DNA of 64,000 bases from Procambarus clarkii. Taxonomy: Eukaryota; Arthropoda; Malacostraca; Decapoda; Cambaridae. Under the pieces are notes generated by a model that was not told where the DNA came from, made no database searches, and worked only from the letters and a program-made list of their open reading frames with translations. Positions 33,370 through 45,114 of the stretch are shown here, in pieces; position 1 is the stretch's first letter, and every line of letters starts with the position of its first letter. The DNA lies in assembly GCF_040958095.1 (NCBI RefSeq), contig NC_091173.1, forward strand, positions 21,602,533 through 21,666,532, given 5' to 3'. A program made the translations under genes and the position numbers.

Positions 33370-34140
33370 ATAAAAACTATCCAATCTGTGCTTAAAGTTC
33401 CCAACCAACACCCATCTCTGTTTTGATCTCTAACGATAACCTGGCTGCTTGCTACTTTTACATTGCCTGGTGTTGAGTATGTTTGTTTTAGTCTCGTATG
33501 TTTTGGAAAGTTAGAGTTCAATAGTTATCCGGTTCCAGTGTTTGACCCTCGCTCAATATTAACCTTAATAATAAATATATCTAAGAGATGTAGCCACATT
33601 CGTCCAGCTATACAAGCAGACAAGAGTCACTACACCGAGTGACATTGTTCATTGTTCGAGGAACAATGTAATACATTTAACTAAAGAAAGAAGAAAGCGA
33701 GGGAGGAAGAGGAGACTGGAGTGAAGGTGGGGGTTGAGGGTTCGGGTCGGGTCAGTCCCAGTTAAGGACCAGTGCACTCCCCGCCCTGCTGATTGTCATG
33801 CTCATGTCACAGCCACGTCACGCATTGGAAACCTCCAGAGTACGCATGTGTAAGGACACAACAACACATTCTAGTCCACATATGACGGTGCACAACACAC
33901 AAGAATGTACTCTACTGATCGTAGAGTAGAGTACATTCCATACATACTTTAGGAAACAAATTAAAATCTAAAATATAATCCCACCAAGAAAATATTTATG
34001 ATTCGTTCAAGTCCTAAATGTCCGAAGCGGACCTCCATTTTGAGTTTGGGCTATGATATCTAAGATCTGAGGTTGTTTACCTTTTTGAAATGTTGCAGTT
34101 GAGAAGCTATACGTTGATACTATCCTACCGAAGTGACTTG
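33370..34140. other. Region upstream of the mucin-like gene, nothing assigned
   Basis: No exon or RNA gene was seen. An imperfect inverted repeat lies near 33902-33940 (arms 'gaatgtactctac' and 'gtagagtagagtacattc'). Confidence 0.35.
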
Positions 34141-34143
34141 TCA

Positions 34144-34510
34144 TTACGATAATACTAGACCACTCTTATGTGTCGCATATGTCGTATTTGGAATGCATGT
34201 CCAACTCAATTTCAGGCTTATCACATGCAGATTTTGCTGACTTGTCTGTGTCGTCATGCTGGACAACACCTGTAGTGAGATGGTATCCATACAAATGAGA
34301 CTGAAACTCTTGCTCTTAGCATTAATAATATTGTTTATAATGTATGTTACAACATTCTTAGTATCTATTTTACATGTCGGGGTTTTAAGGGCCTGAAGAG
34401 CTGACTTTGAATCACAGAAAATTACTCCTCCACTGTTCTTCAGTGAGTTAGTGGCAAGTTGCAATGCAGCTAATTCTGCATGTGTGTGGAGCTGAGCCGG
34501 GGAGTCTCAC
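34144..34510 (-). mobile_element. RNase H domain fragment of a LINE-type element
   Basis: The minus-strand frame 'HAELAALQLATNSLKNSG' followed by 'VIFCDSKSALQALKTP' matches the RNase H motifs (AEL...A, DS.SAL.AL) of I/Jockey-type non-LTR retrotransposons. The neighbouring downstream part is degenerate. No other domain of the element could be identified beside it. Confidence 0.65.
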
Positions 34511-36180
34511 ACTTGTGGTCTGTGTACATATGTTATTTGTGTATATTCTACAGGCTGCTGCAGTGCGACCTGTTGACATTTGGACAGACCCATCAGTGCT
34601 CGTGCGGCCGTAAGTTATTTATACAGGATTCAACTGTTTCAAGTGTTGTTGCTTTCAGGAGTGTTGGGTTTCGTTGGTACGTTGCATACAATAGGAATAT
34701 TTAGTTTAATCAGATTGGCAACAATTCAACTCAACCAGCTTGCATATAGGTTGCCCGCTGGTACATTGGCAACACTCCCGCCTACATACAGCACTAATCA
34801 GTTAGGGTGATGTTGGATCTCTCGTCACCCTTACACAGAAGGTAGTATTGAGCTGCTCAACTCTTTCACATATGGTTGAGAGTTTCAGCTCCTCCCTCAT
34901 GTTGATGATTCTTGTGCATCTGGGGGCTCCAAGAATTATCCTCATGGCTCAGCAACATGTAGTATTAGCTGGTAAATTTAATTGCGTCATGGCAATGATA
35001 TCCCCGTTTTCTTCCGAGGAAAATTCCACTGCAATTCGTTTTCTTTGCATGAATAACTTGGTACAAAAACAGCAGTAATAGTATCTGCATATTGTATTAA
35101 ATGTTAGTAAATGACATCTTTTTTCCTACATTGGTAATGTTCTTTAGCGTATTTTAGCATTGGTGATAGAGTTGGTGCTCGGAAATGTTTGGCAAATATG
35201 ATGTTTATAGTGTTATTACTATTGCCACACGACGCTGTATTTTACACTTGTCTTCCGCATTAGATGTGAACAACCACAACACCACCCAAACCATATCACC
35301 ACCCCAACCACACTCGTGTAAGTAGGTCTAGGTTCGTACGATTATAGTTTAGTAAAATCACTTAATATTAAACGCTTGTCCAAACTGAATGTAAGGGCCA
35401 CTGTACCTGGAATGTTATCGCCACACCCAACACCAGTGTACTGGCGTTCGTCAATGTGGGTCATCCACATGTGTGTCGCCCAGGCGTTCGGATGACCTTA
35501 GTTTGCTTAATAATGTACGAGGTCACTTTAAATTTTGTAAAGTTGTTATCTTGTGTCTTTCTAATATCAATACTAAATTTTGTGCACAATATCTCATTTG
35601 TTCTACGCTGTTGCCTGGGTTTGTTGCCAAACAACCAATTTGTCTGAAGTAGACTTTTCTAATTGGTAATATTAATTCCATCTTAACGACCATGTAGGCC
35701 TACATATGTTTATTAGGACTGTAGGCCGCACGATCATGTAGGCCTGCACACGTTCGTAAGGATCTAAGCTATACGAAGCATTATCTTAGCTGTCGGAGCA
35801 CTGATCTTGGCGTGGTCAAGCCTTCATCACACGGTCACAGGAGAGGCCGGCCACCCAGTACACGAGGACAATGTCCAGGCTAGACACAATATACATTTAA
35901 GCCTCCATAAAGAAGATTCAACAAGTATAAATCAAAGATGAATACCTTAACTGTGCAGGGAGAGAGTCTGTGAGTGGGGAGTCGACCAGACGAAGGCGGC
36001 TCTGCGTGCTGCCCGTCCTCCTGGGAGTCCCCAAGACTTTGTCGGATCTTGTTTTCGTTGATGATAGTGCAGTGTTGCTGTTGCTTCCTCAGGTAGTGTT
36101 GCTTCCTCAGGTGTTGCAGGTGGGAGGATCAGAGCTGCGGCTGCTGTTATGGACAAATATTTTAAATTGAAGCAATGCAA
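34510..36180. other. Intergenic, no gene assigned
   Basis: Several short frames occur but none has a recognisable domain or a consistent splice context. Part of it may continue the retroelement at 34144-34510. Confidence 0.3.
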
Positions 36181-36214
36181 TAAGTAATTATGAAGCTGGT
36201 ATGTCTACGCAGCA

Positions 36215-36720
36215 CCAAGTTACTGGCGCTGCAGCCACGGAAGTTACTGGTGTTGAAGGCCACGGAAGTTACTGGCGTTGCAGCCACGGAAGATATTGGT
36301 CTACGCAGCACCAAGTTACTGGCGCTGCAGCCACGGAAGTTACCGGTGTTGCAGCCACGGAAGTTACCGGTGTTGCAGCCACGGAAGTTACCGGTGTTGC
36401 AGCCACGGAAGTTACCGGTGTTGCAGCCACGGAAGTTATTATTATTTTTTTTTTACAGGGATATTCCTGCGCGGGCCCTAAGCCTCTGGCTGGCCCACTA
36501 AGTGTTGCTTGTTTCTGTTTTACTTGGGCGGAGTATGAGTATTTATTCCTCGTATGGTCGCTAAGTTATTAGTGTTGCAGCCACGGAAGATATTGGTGTT
36601 GCAGCCAGGAAAGTTGCCGGTGTTGCAGCCACGGAAGATATTGGTGTTGCAGCCAGGAAAGTTGCCGGTGTTGCAGCCACGGAAGTTACTAGTGTTGAAG
36701 GCCACGGAAGTTACTGGTCA
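36215..36720. repeat. 24-bp minisatellite (two blocks)
   Basis: A 24-bp unit containing 'gttgcagccacggaag' repeats at 36220-36437 and, after about 130 bp of unrelated sequence, at 36570-36715. All three plus-strand frames stay open through the first block because the unit length is a multiple of 3; this is not evidence of coding. Confidence 0.9.
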
Positions 36721-36929
36721 AAGACCGGAGTGTTGGCGGGACACAGAAGACAACTGGCTCGCCTCCTGGGTCAGAGTGAACTACATCAACGAGGCCTGTG
36801 CTGGCGGCGGCTGCCAGGGCGAGGAGCTGCCACTAGCTGCCATGCTCACCCCGGTGCACAGTCTTAGCCTCAAGTATAATTTAGTCCCTTTGTTAATTTA
36901 TGACTTTGACTCATTATCAATATGATTTT

Positions 36930-37435
36930 CCCCAGTCTTCTCCCCGTAAGCTGAATTACTTAATTATCTCTCCGTAACTGGCTTAAGACAGCTAATGGCT
37001 TCAACTACCATTAACTGCCTCAAACCTATCATTACACAGCAAACACCAGCCATCACACAATAACCAAATCACTGTTCACAAGCAACACATACAGTGACAC
37101 TGAATAAATCTCAAAGATATGCTAAACATACACACTTCACTAACATTAGCCTGTCCTCCGTACATTTAATAAAGCTTATACAGTAATGCTACCTCAAACT
37201 TATCCTAGAGGTATCCAGCAGAACCTACAGACATTGCAAAATTACAAATATATCTTCTGTATTGCCCGACTACGACAACCTATGTACAAACACGGTGCAT
37301 ATCAGGCATGTGACATTCTCTCAGTTGTCACATTGAGTTGATATTTATATGTGCAATATGCACATTACTAAGATCACTTCGATCAGCTCAAACAGACGAT
37401 CTAGTGATAGTTTGTCAGTATCCACCTTTGATCGC
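36930..37435. other. AT-rich spacer, nothing assigned
   Basis: No gene, RNA or named repeat was seen. Confidence 0.35.
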
Positions 37436-37439
37436 ACTT

Positions 37440-37540
37440 AGTGCCAGCACCACTCACACTTAGTGCCAGCACCACTCACACTTAGTGCCAGCACCACTCA
37501 CACTTAGTGCCAGCACCACTCACACTTAGTGCCAGCACCA
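37440..37540. repeat. 22-bp tandem repeat
   Basis: About five near-identical copies of a 22-bp unit beginning 'cttagtgccagcaccact', with no spacers. Confidence 0.9.
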
Positions 37541-37642
37541 CTGAGCAACTGCACTGATGTAAGTTGTACCGAGGCAAGTTGTTATTGTGCTTGACGATTA
37601 CATGGCTGGTAATATTAGACTTCCAAATGGTACACAGTAAGA

Positions 37643-37744
<102 letters not shown>

Positions 37745-38064
37745 AAGGAACTCATTGTTATCAGGTGGAGAGAGCCAGAGAGAGAGAGGGAGAGGGAGAG
37801 AGAGAGGGAACCACAGGTGCCGCCCCACACTTCCTCATCAACACCTGTCAGGTAAGCTACTCTCACCTATCTCGTTCCCCACCTACTTCATTTATTAATG
37901 TTTTCATCCTTCATCGGTCTCATTCCTCCTCATCATGATGAGAAAGTGCTGAGTCAGTATAGATATATAGACATTCTCCAAAAGAGAACAATGGAATGTA
38001 TAGAATATGGATTGTTGTGCAATGTAAATGATGACGTTATGGAGGGCACACCAAGCAGTAGAAC

Positions 38065-38207
<143 letters not shown>

Positions 38208-38404
38208 AGGGGCAGGCCATAAGGCTAACCTAACCTGCCAATAACCTAAATAAGCATTTCTAGCCTTATATATGTGATCTTAGACCTAATTTAGCACATA
38301 TATACTACAGTATACTAGGCATAGGAAATTATATATTTTATTCTTGTCTTCTTTATAGGTTTCTCTACAAAATAAATAGTACGCAACATTTTTTTAATCA
38401 GTTT

Positions 38405-38570
38405 TCTTAGTTTAGTTCATTTATTATGCACCCCATACCCATCTTGTGGGCGGTAGTGGAAAGGGTTACAGAGACACATAATGGGCTCAGGGACTGAACC
38501 CCACAATTCATTTAGCTAAGCAAGTTACAATCTTGATGAGCTAGTTACAAAATTCAGTATAAGTCTTATA
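38405..38570. repeat. Dispersed repeat, copy 2 of 29285-29600
   Basis: It matches the copy at 29290-29455 over about 165 bp with only a few differences ('cccatcttgtgggcggtagt', 'cacataatgggctcaggga', 'caagttacaatcttgatgag'). Confidence 0.8.
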
Positions 38571-38744
38571 CTATAGGTTTTTCCTTCAAGTTAGAATGTT
38601 CGTCCTGTTTGCTCAGTGGAGCTACTTATAACACCGGTTGATGCTAGGCTTTGTTTACGTTCCTGAGTTTGTCTTGGGTTACAACCGTGTTACGTGTTAA
38701 TTAATTTCTGCTACTTACGGGAGTACGGGGCATATCCTATACTC

Positions 38745-38970
38745 GTCCTGCGAGTGATAGTTTGCTGTGCACCCCCATACTCATCCTGTGAGCAGTAATT
38801 GTGCACCCCATACTCATCCAGTGATCAGTAGTTCTGCACCCCATACTCATCCTGTGAGCAGTAGTTGTGCACCCCATTATCATCCTGTGAGCAGTAGTTG
38901 TGCACCCATTCTCATCCTGTGAGCAGTAGTTTGTTGTGCACCCCATACTCATCCTGTGAGTGATAGTTTA
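38745..38970. repeat. Tandem array of a 30-35 bp unit derived from the dispersed repeat
   Basis: Seven imperfect units, each with 'ccccatactcatcctgtgag' or a variant and 'cagtagttgtgca', follow one another. The unit corresponds to the 'ccccatacccatcttgtggg' core of the repeat at 38405, 200-300 bp away. Confidence 0.8.
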
Positions 38971-38990
38971 CTATAGAGCATTATATACAG

Positions 38991-40906
38991 CTGTGGTGGT
39001 GTGGCCTGAGGTTCGTCACCAACAAGATGGTGAGCTGCAACTTGCCTTACCTCCGCAGTGCGTCGGGAATTTTCAAGATCATAGAAATTGTGAGTTGACT
39101 TTTGTTTTGTTTTGGGGTTTAGGATAAATATTGACTTAAAAAAGTTTCATAATACATAAGTGGAATAAGATGAACATCTAGATGTGAACTGGTGACTGCT
39201 GTTTAGAGAATATCTTCTGTCAGGGCTGAGGAGAGGCCTTAAAGCCTAATATAAAATTTTATGATACTGCGGCCTTCAAAAGCAATTTAATATTCGTGTG
39301 AAATACTAGTCAAACCTTGTATAATGAACAATACGATTATAACAACTGAATTGAAAATTTGCAATGCTTTAATAGTCAGACCTGTAACTAAATAACTATG
39401 CTAATGTAATCTTCGACTCAGAAAATATTTATCTTTTTCTTCCTATTTTTTTTATTTTATTTTGATATAATAAAGTGTATTTAAATGCACGAGTAATGCT
39501 TAAGATAATTAAATAAATAAGAAAATTTCAGCCGGGGCTGACTTAATGTTGTATATTAAAATGGTGAGGTTAGAGAGGCAGAAATACATTTAAAAAGATA
39601 TAGAGAGAGAGGCAGATAGATACATGCCCAGGTAAGGCCAGCCATGTAAACTATGATTAACCGAGGAATGGGAGCACATAACAACTGGCTTTGTGAACCA
39701 TGTCTCTGGCTTAAAGCAGCTGTGTGAGGAGTCTCTTCCTCAGGTTTAACAGGTAGATGGGGGCAGTTAGCCGGCATCTGCCTCCTTCCCTTCTGTGAGC
39801 ATCTGAGCTATAGGCATGTGGTTGACTATAAACAGTATTATCCCCCCGCCTAACACCCGTACTTAGCCACCACAACTAACACACCAGGTGAGCGTAAGTG
39901 TGTCTCTGGGGTTGTTCCGTGGCGTGCCCCTCACCTTCGGTGCCCCACACGACACCTCCCCCAAGGTGGGCACAGATGCTGACTTCTTCGCCGGAGGAGT
40001 CATGGTGGCCGCCCTCCTCATATCGCCGCTCTTGCTCCTACTCTACACTCTAGGCATCATCCGCGTCCAGCAGACCATCTTGGTGAGGGACCCTCTTCTC
40101 GTGGGGCTTTGTGGGGAGGTCATGTTATGAGGGGAAAGGTCATATTGTCTCTAGAAGGTAATTATTAGGCCTCGTGGGATTATGAGTGACCACTGTGGGG
40201 TCATGAGTACCAGTGTGGTACTCATGAATCAGCTAAATTTCCTTAATAAACTTTTCGGTGATTCTATCTTATACATTGATGTACACATAATATGTGATGT
40301 GCATTTATTATATTTTGAAAAAAATAACTTGATAATCTCATCTAATCTAAATAAGTCTGACTAAACCAAATTGAACCAATATTAAATAATAACTCAAATT
40401 ACATTATGTAAAAAGTTTTAATGTCTTGTCCCTGGGTAGCAAATGTCATTTTATAATTGTTTATGCCTCTAAAATATAGAAAATAACAATTATTCCTCTC
40501 AAACTTTGCGTTGACCTTCGCCTTTGATCGACAGCTTAGGGAAGATGTCTTGAAGGTTACCTGGAGGCTGTCGACGCCTTATCTAGACCTGTGACAATTT
40601 GCCACAGATCTAGATAAATTTATTTAAATTTATGTTGGGACAGTGTATGACGTAGTGAAGCCTCTCTCTCTCTCCCAGGAGCTGGCGATCAGTTTCCTGC
40701 TCTTCAGCTTTTTGTTCATATCGGGATCGATGGGGCTCGCCTTCTGGCACTCTCCATCCTCAGAGTGGTCGTCCCACAAGGCTGAGGGCATCTCCATGTC
40801 TGTCTTTCTGTATGTAGCAGCAGTCGCCTACACCCTCGACACGGTCCTCAACGCCAAGAACTACTGCTGCGGACCCAAGAATATCCCTAACGAGTCAACC
40901 GCCTAG
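38991..40906 (+). CDS. MARVEL-like four-TM membrane protein A
   Basis: Coding exons 39027-39089, 39888-40082 and 40679-40906, all phase 0, encode 161 aa. The ATG exon begins at an acceptor (38991, after 'ttatatacag'); a leader exon ending at 37851 ('acctgtcag|gtaagc') is likely. The protein opens 'MVSCNLPYLRSASGIFKIIE', the short cytosolic start plus first helix typical of MARVEL proteins. Hydrophobic segments are at about residues 17-30, 53-75 ('VMVAALLISPLLLLLYTLGI'), 89-108 ('LAISFLLFSFLFISGSMGLA') and 122-142. A 20-residue loop between TM1 and TM2 ('GAPHDTSPKVGTDAD') is longer than in its two neighbours. The MARVEL fold occurs in vesicle and junction membrane proteins; a specific function cannot be assigned. 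Confidence 0.75.
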
Positions 40907-40999
40907 ACCCAAGAACCCCATTAACAAGGCCATTACCTATACCCAAGAATCGACTTCGCGAGTTCATCGTCTATACCCCAATTTCCCAGTCACTGACCC

Positions 41000-41290
<291 letters not shown>

Positions 41291-41389
41291 TCACATCTTC
41301 CTGAGTTGGAGATTCTCGTCAGATACTTGTCACAAAGTCTGCCACAATACATAAATAGAGACTAAGCACTGATGGCCTGGCCAGTAGCT

Positions 41390-41600
41390 ATGGGGTAACG
41401 AAGACAAAGCTTCACCCTTGGCTAGGAAAGGGAACTATCAGGCGAAAGCCTGATCCCTTCCACTTGGAAGGGATCAGGATTAGGATTTGGGATGGGACGT
41501 TGGTAAGGAATGGCGCCTAACCACTTTGTCACTCTCGGGGGGTTGAACGCCGACCTGCATGAAGCGAGACTGTCGCTCTACCTCCACCCCCAAGTGGTTG
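41390..41600 (-). mobile_element. tRNA-derived SINE (second type)
   Basis: Read on the minus strand it starts 'gtagagcgacagtctcgctt' (A-box region) and continues 'gtcggcgttcaacccccc' (B-box region), then a body 'aaccttaccaacgtcccatc'-like ending in a 'ggatcaggct' stretch near 41445. A second, more diverged copy lies at 50870-51010. Confidence 0.65.
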
Positions 41601-41639
41601 GGTGGACCAGCCAGGTACACGTTAGGTCAATTTAAGACA

Positions 41640-43430
41640 TAACCAATAAGTAATTTGATCTGATTCAATTTAAGATGACTGCCCTGCCTCCCAATATAGG
41701 CCTATTTTTGTAGCAAAAAATACTGTGTCAAGTTTTCAGGCACAGTATTTCAAGTATAAACTTGAAATGTCAAGTTTGACATTTTAAGTTTACTGGAAAT
41801 AAAATAATACACATATTGTAAAGAATAAATTTATAAACCTGGTAAAAAAATTGCTATTTTTATTTGTAAGACTTCAACTACTTTCGTAAACGTGTCATGA
41901 GTTTTTTTTAAAGTTAAAATAAATTATGATTTAATTTAACTCTTAAAAATTATGAGTTAAAATAAATTATGATTTATTTTAACTTTTTAAAAAATCACGA
42001 GTTTAAACAAATTATGATCGTTGACAGACAGACAAGGGGCACCGAGTCTGATGAAGCCTCTCTCATGGTTCCTATATACTTAATTTTTAAACTAATGAAA
42101 AATAAATCTTTGTTTAATTAGACGCGACGGATTTTTTATATTTACTCTTGGAATTTTGATGCAAAGATAAAAAAAAAATCTGAAACGCATAAATGAAATA
42201 CATAAAATACATAAAACTTGGGATATAAATATTACAAATAATTACACCCCTCGTGAAGTTGTTTATTATGAATCACATACAAAAATCTCTTAAAACATAT
42301 GGGTAAAAAAAGGTCGATAGAACGCATGTTTGTGTGTCATGCATGTGTTGAGAGCGCAGGTCGTAATATGAGCTCATCATCTATATATATAGATGATGAG
42401 TTATCTTTGGATTGATGGTGGATTACATCGTCTATATATATAGATGATGAGTTCTAATCACTAACAATCTGATGTGATCTATTTGTTCCTTAAATTCCTT
42501 CTATACAAAGCAAAGCAGAAGTACATTTGAGTACAAAGAGCATTTTCATCAAGGTTTAAATGCGTTATCTGCCATTATCAGTTTCTGTAACGTGACCCCT
42601 CGCTATCTTAACGGTTCAGTGATTGGGTCCACCACACACCAGCTTACTCTTCACAATATTGAGATGACATAACCTTCAACATTTAAACCATTTACTAATT
42701 GACCTAATGAAATCCATTCCTATCAACATATTAGCTTTCAGTTTGTGTCTACCATTAATCATACTTTTGGTAAGTACTTTAAACATAGGGACCGTTTACC
42801 TTTTGATCTCAGATCTGGTGTTGTTTATCTGTTCTAAGTGCTTGAACTGTAAGGTTCGATACCCCGGGGAATATCTCATGATGCTACCTTATCATCGTAC
42901 CTGTGAGCATTGGGTCATCTTTTGCCGTATGTCTGCAACTTTGGCAAGTTGTGTCCTCTACTTAACAAAGATCGCTGTGAAGCCATGTGTCAGCCATTCA
43001 CTCACACTGATTTCACTGTGATAACTTCCAAGTCATCGACTAGATCACTATCATGGAATCCATTTACCTCGGCAAAATGAGACCATTCGTTGAAAACTCT
43101 GAGTTCTCGACTTAATTGCTCACCCACTATTGTCTTCTCTATGTTATGTCTACGTTGTATTTTTTTCTATTTTGTATATATTTTTTACTTTTTACTTTGT
43201 ATATTGTTTGATTAGGTTTTATTGTCTTAGTATTTTAATATATATACTGATTTTAATAAATCTTTGAACTTTTTATTTACGATTTTAGCTTTTTTTTTGT
43301 CGAGTGTGCTTATTTTTTTTGCACTGATGATGGAGTACATTCTCCAAAAGTCTGTTTTTAAATATAAAGCATCGATATATGTCTTTTCTGTGATACTACT
43401 GTTTTTCATAAGATTAAAATACCTAAGAAG
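41640..43430. other. AT-rich intergenic region with two palindromes
   Basis: No gene was assigned. A perfect 28-bp palindrome at 42373-42400 and a closely similar 24-bp imperfect one at 42427-42450 flank 26 bp of spacer. A frame at 42707-43021 is hydrophobic but has no family likeness and no splice support. Confidence 0.4.
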
Positions 43431-43437
43431 AAAATCT

Positions 43438-43558
<121 letters not shown>

Positions 43559-43599
43559 CAGTACATGCCATGGTGGATTACAAATATATAGCTTTTTAA

Positions 43600-44340
43600 G
43601 ATTTTAATAATTTGAAGTAGAAGTTGTTTGACAATTGTTTAGCAAAATATTATTATTATTGTAAAACGACGACGCAGTTATTACCCACATTTTATATTTA
43701 GTAGTTGTCTGTGTCCATGGACTCACTAGACGGAAGTGTTTCCATTAATTTCTGGAGGATTCGTTGCGGTATTTTACTGGGATGTGTTTATGATTGCGTT
43801 ACTTCACCCTTACCATTCATTGTTAAGGTGAGCGTAGATTTGTGGCTAAATAACAGTTTTTGACAGAATTTTAGTTCTCATTAATAGGATTCCATATCGG
43901 CCATTGGTTAGGGAATCATGACACTTAAACATTTTGTTTATAATAAATGTGTTCAGTTATGAAACTAGATCGTACTTATACAAAAAAAAAATAGAGAACA
44001 AGAACGGCATGTTATTTTGTCCGTTGAGGATCATAGCGTACAGAATGTGAGATAATATTTGAGAAGACAAGTGGCACCATGGCGCCCATTCTTTAGTACC
44101 GGTCCATCCATAGGCTACACTGTATAATTGAGAGCAAGATTACTTCCAGGTGCATGTTTTACAGACATCACTGTCAATCGTCCCTGCAAACTGTGATTTA
44201 TGATGAATATGGATGCTGCCGTGCTAGCTAGATAAGGGAGTTGCAGCACCAAACATACAAACATGCAACCGGGCTAGTGAACATCATGAGAGGCCGAAGT
44301 TGTTGCACTGAAGAAGAGGGCAGAAAGAAACTGTTGGAGC
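43600..44340. other. 3' flank of MARVEL-like gene B, nothing else assigned
   Basis: This is the likely 3' UTR and downstream flank for the minus-strand gene ending at 44347. No repeat family was recognised. Confidence 0.3.
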
Positions 44341-44346
44341 CGCGCC

Positions 44347-45005
44347 TCACTCAGAGTCCTGCCTGTATGAGAAAAATACATCGAGGCCATAGATGACGCA
44401 GAGGAAGAAGCTGAAGGCGCCGCAGGCGTCGGCCACGGGTTCCTTGGAAGAATACTTGGCGAGCACTAGGATGCCACTAACGAAGAAGAAGATGCTCAAC
44501 ACCCCACTCAGGAGGATTTCCTAAAAAAAACACACACAAAAAAATATATATATTCATTTTGGAATTACATTTTCATAGCATGTACGATATATAGCCTTAA
44601 ACAAGAGTCTCACACATTATACAAATTTGATATACAGAGGACATAATAGGGCTTAATAAAATTCATTTCTACAATAATGTTCCCTGATAGGGAAACCTCA
44701 TGTTTTAAATTGTATTTTCAAAATTTTGATGGAACACAGTAGTGTTTGACAGTGAGAACAAACTCACGAAATAATTTATCAATGGCTTATCACTAAAGTT
44801 AATGTTTCTAAACGTTTCAAGAATCCAAAAACGTCATAATTAGATTATATTTTATGTGTGTGTGTGTACTCACCTAGTTGTACTCACCTAGTTGTGTTTG
44901 CGGGGGTTGAGCTCTGGCTTTTTGGTCCCGCCTCTCAACCGTCAATCAACAGGTGTACAGATTCTTGACTGCACACCTAACACCTTGACCACACACACAC
45001 CTTGA

Positions 45006-45065
<60 letters not shown>

Positions 45066-45083
45066 CGTGCGTGCGTGTGTGTG

Positions 45084-45114
<31 letters not shown>

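Noticed and set aside
36190-36572. Repeat protein of VTGVAATE units
   Set aside because: All three frames are open only because the 24-bp unit has no stop; there is no start context, splice support or domain.
37440-37540. CRISPR-like array
   Set aside because: The units are head-to-tail without spacers, and the genome is eukaryotic; the same applies to 63139-63260.
42707-43021. Hydrophobic 104-codon frame as a membrane protein gene
   Set aside because: No family likeness, no splice or promoter context, and AT-rich DNA yields hydrophobic frames by chance.
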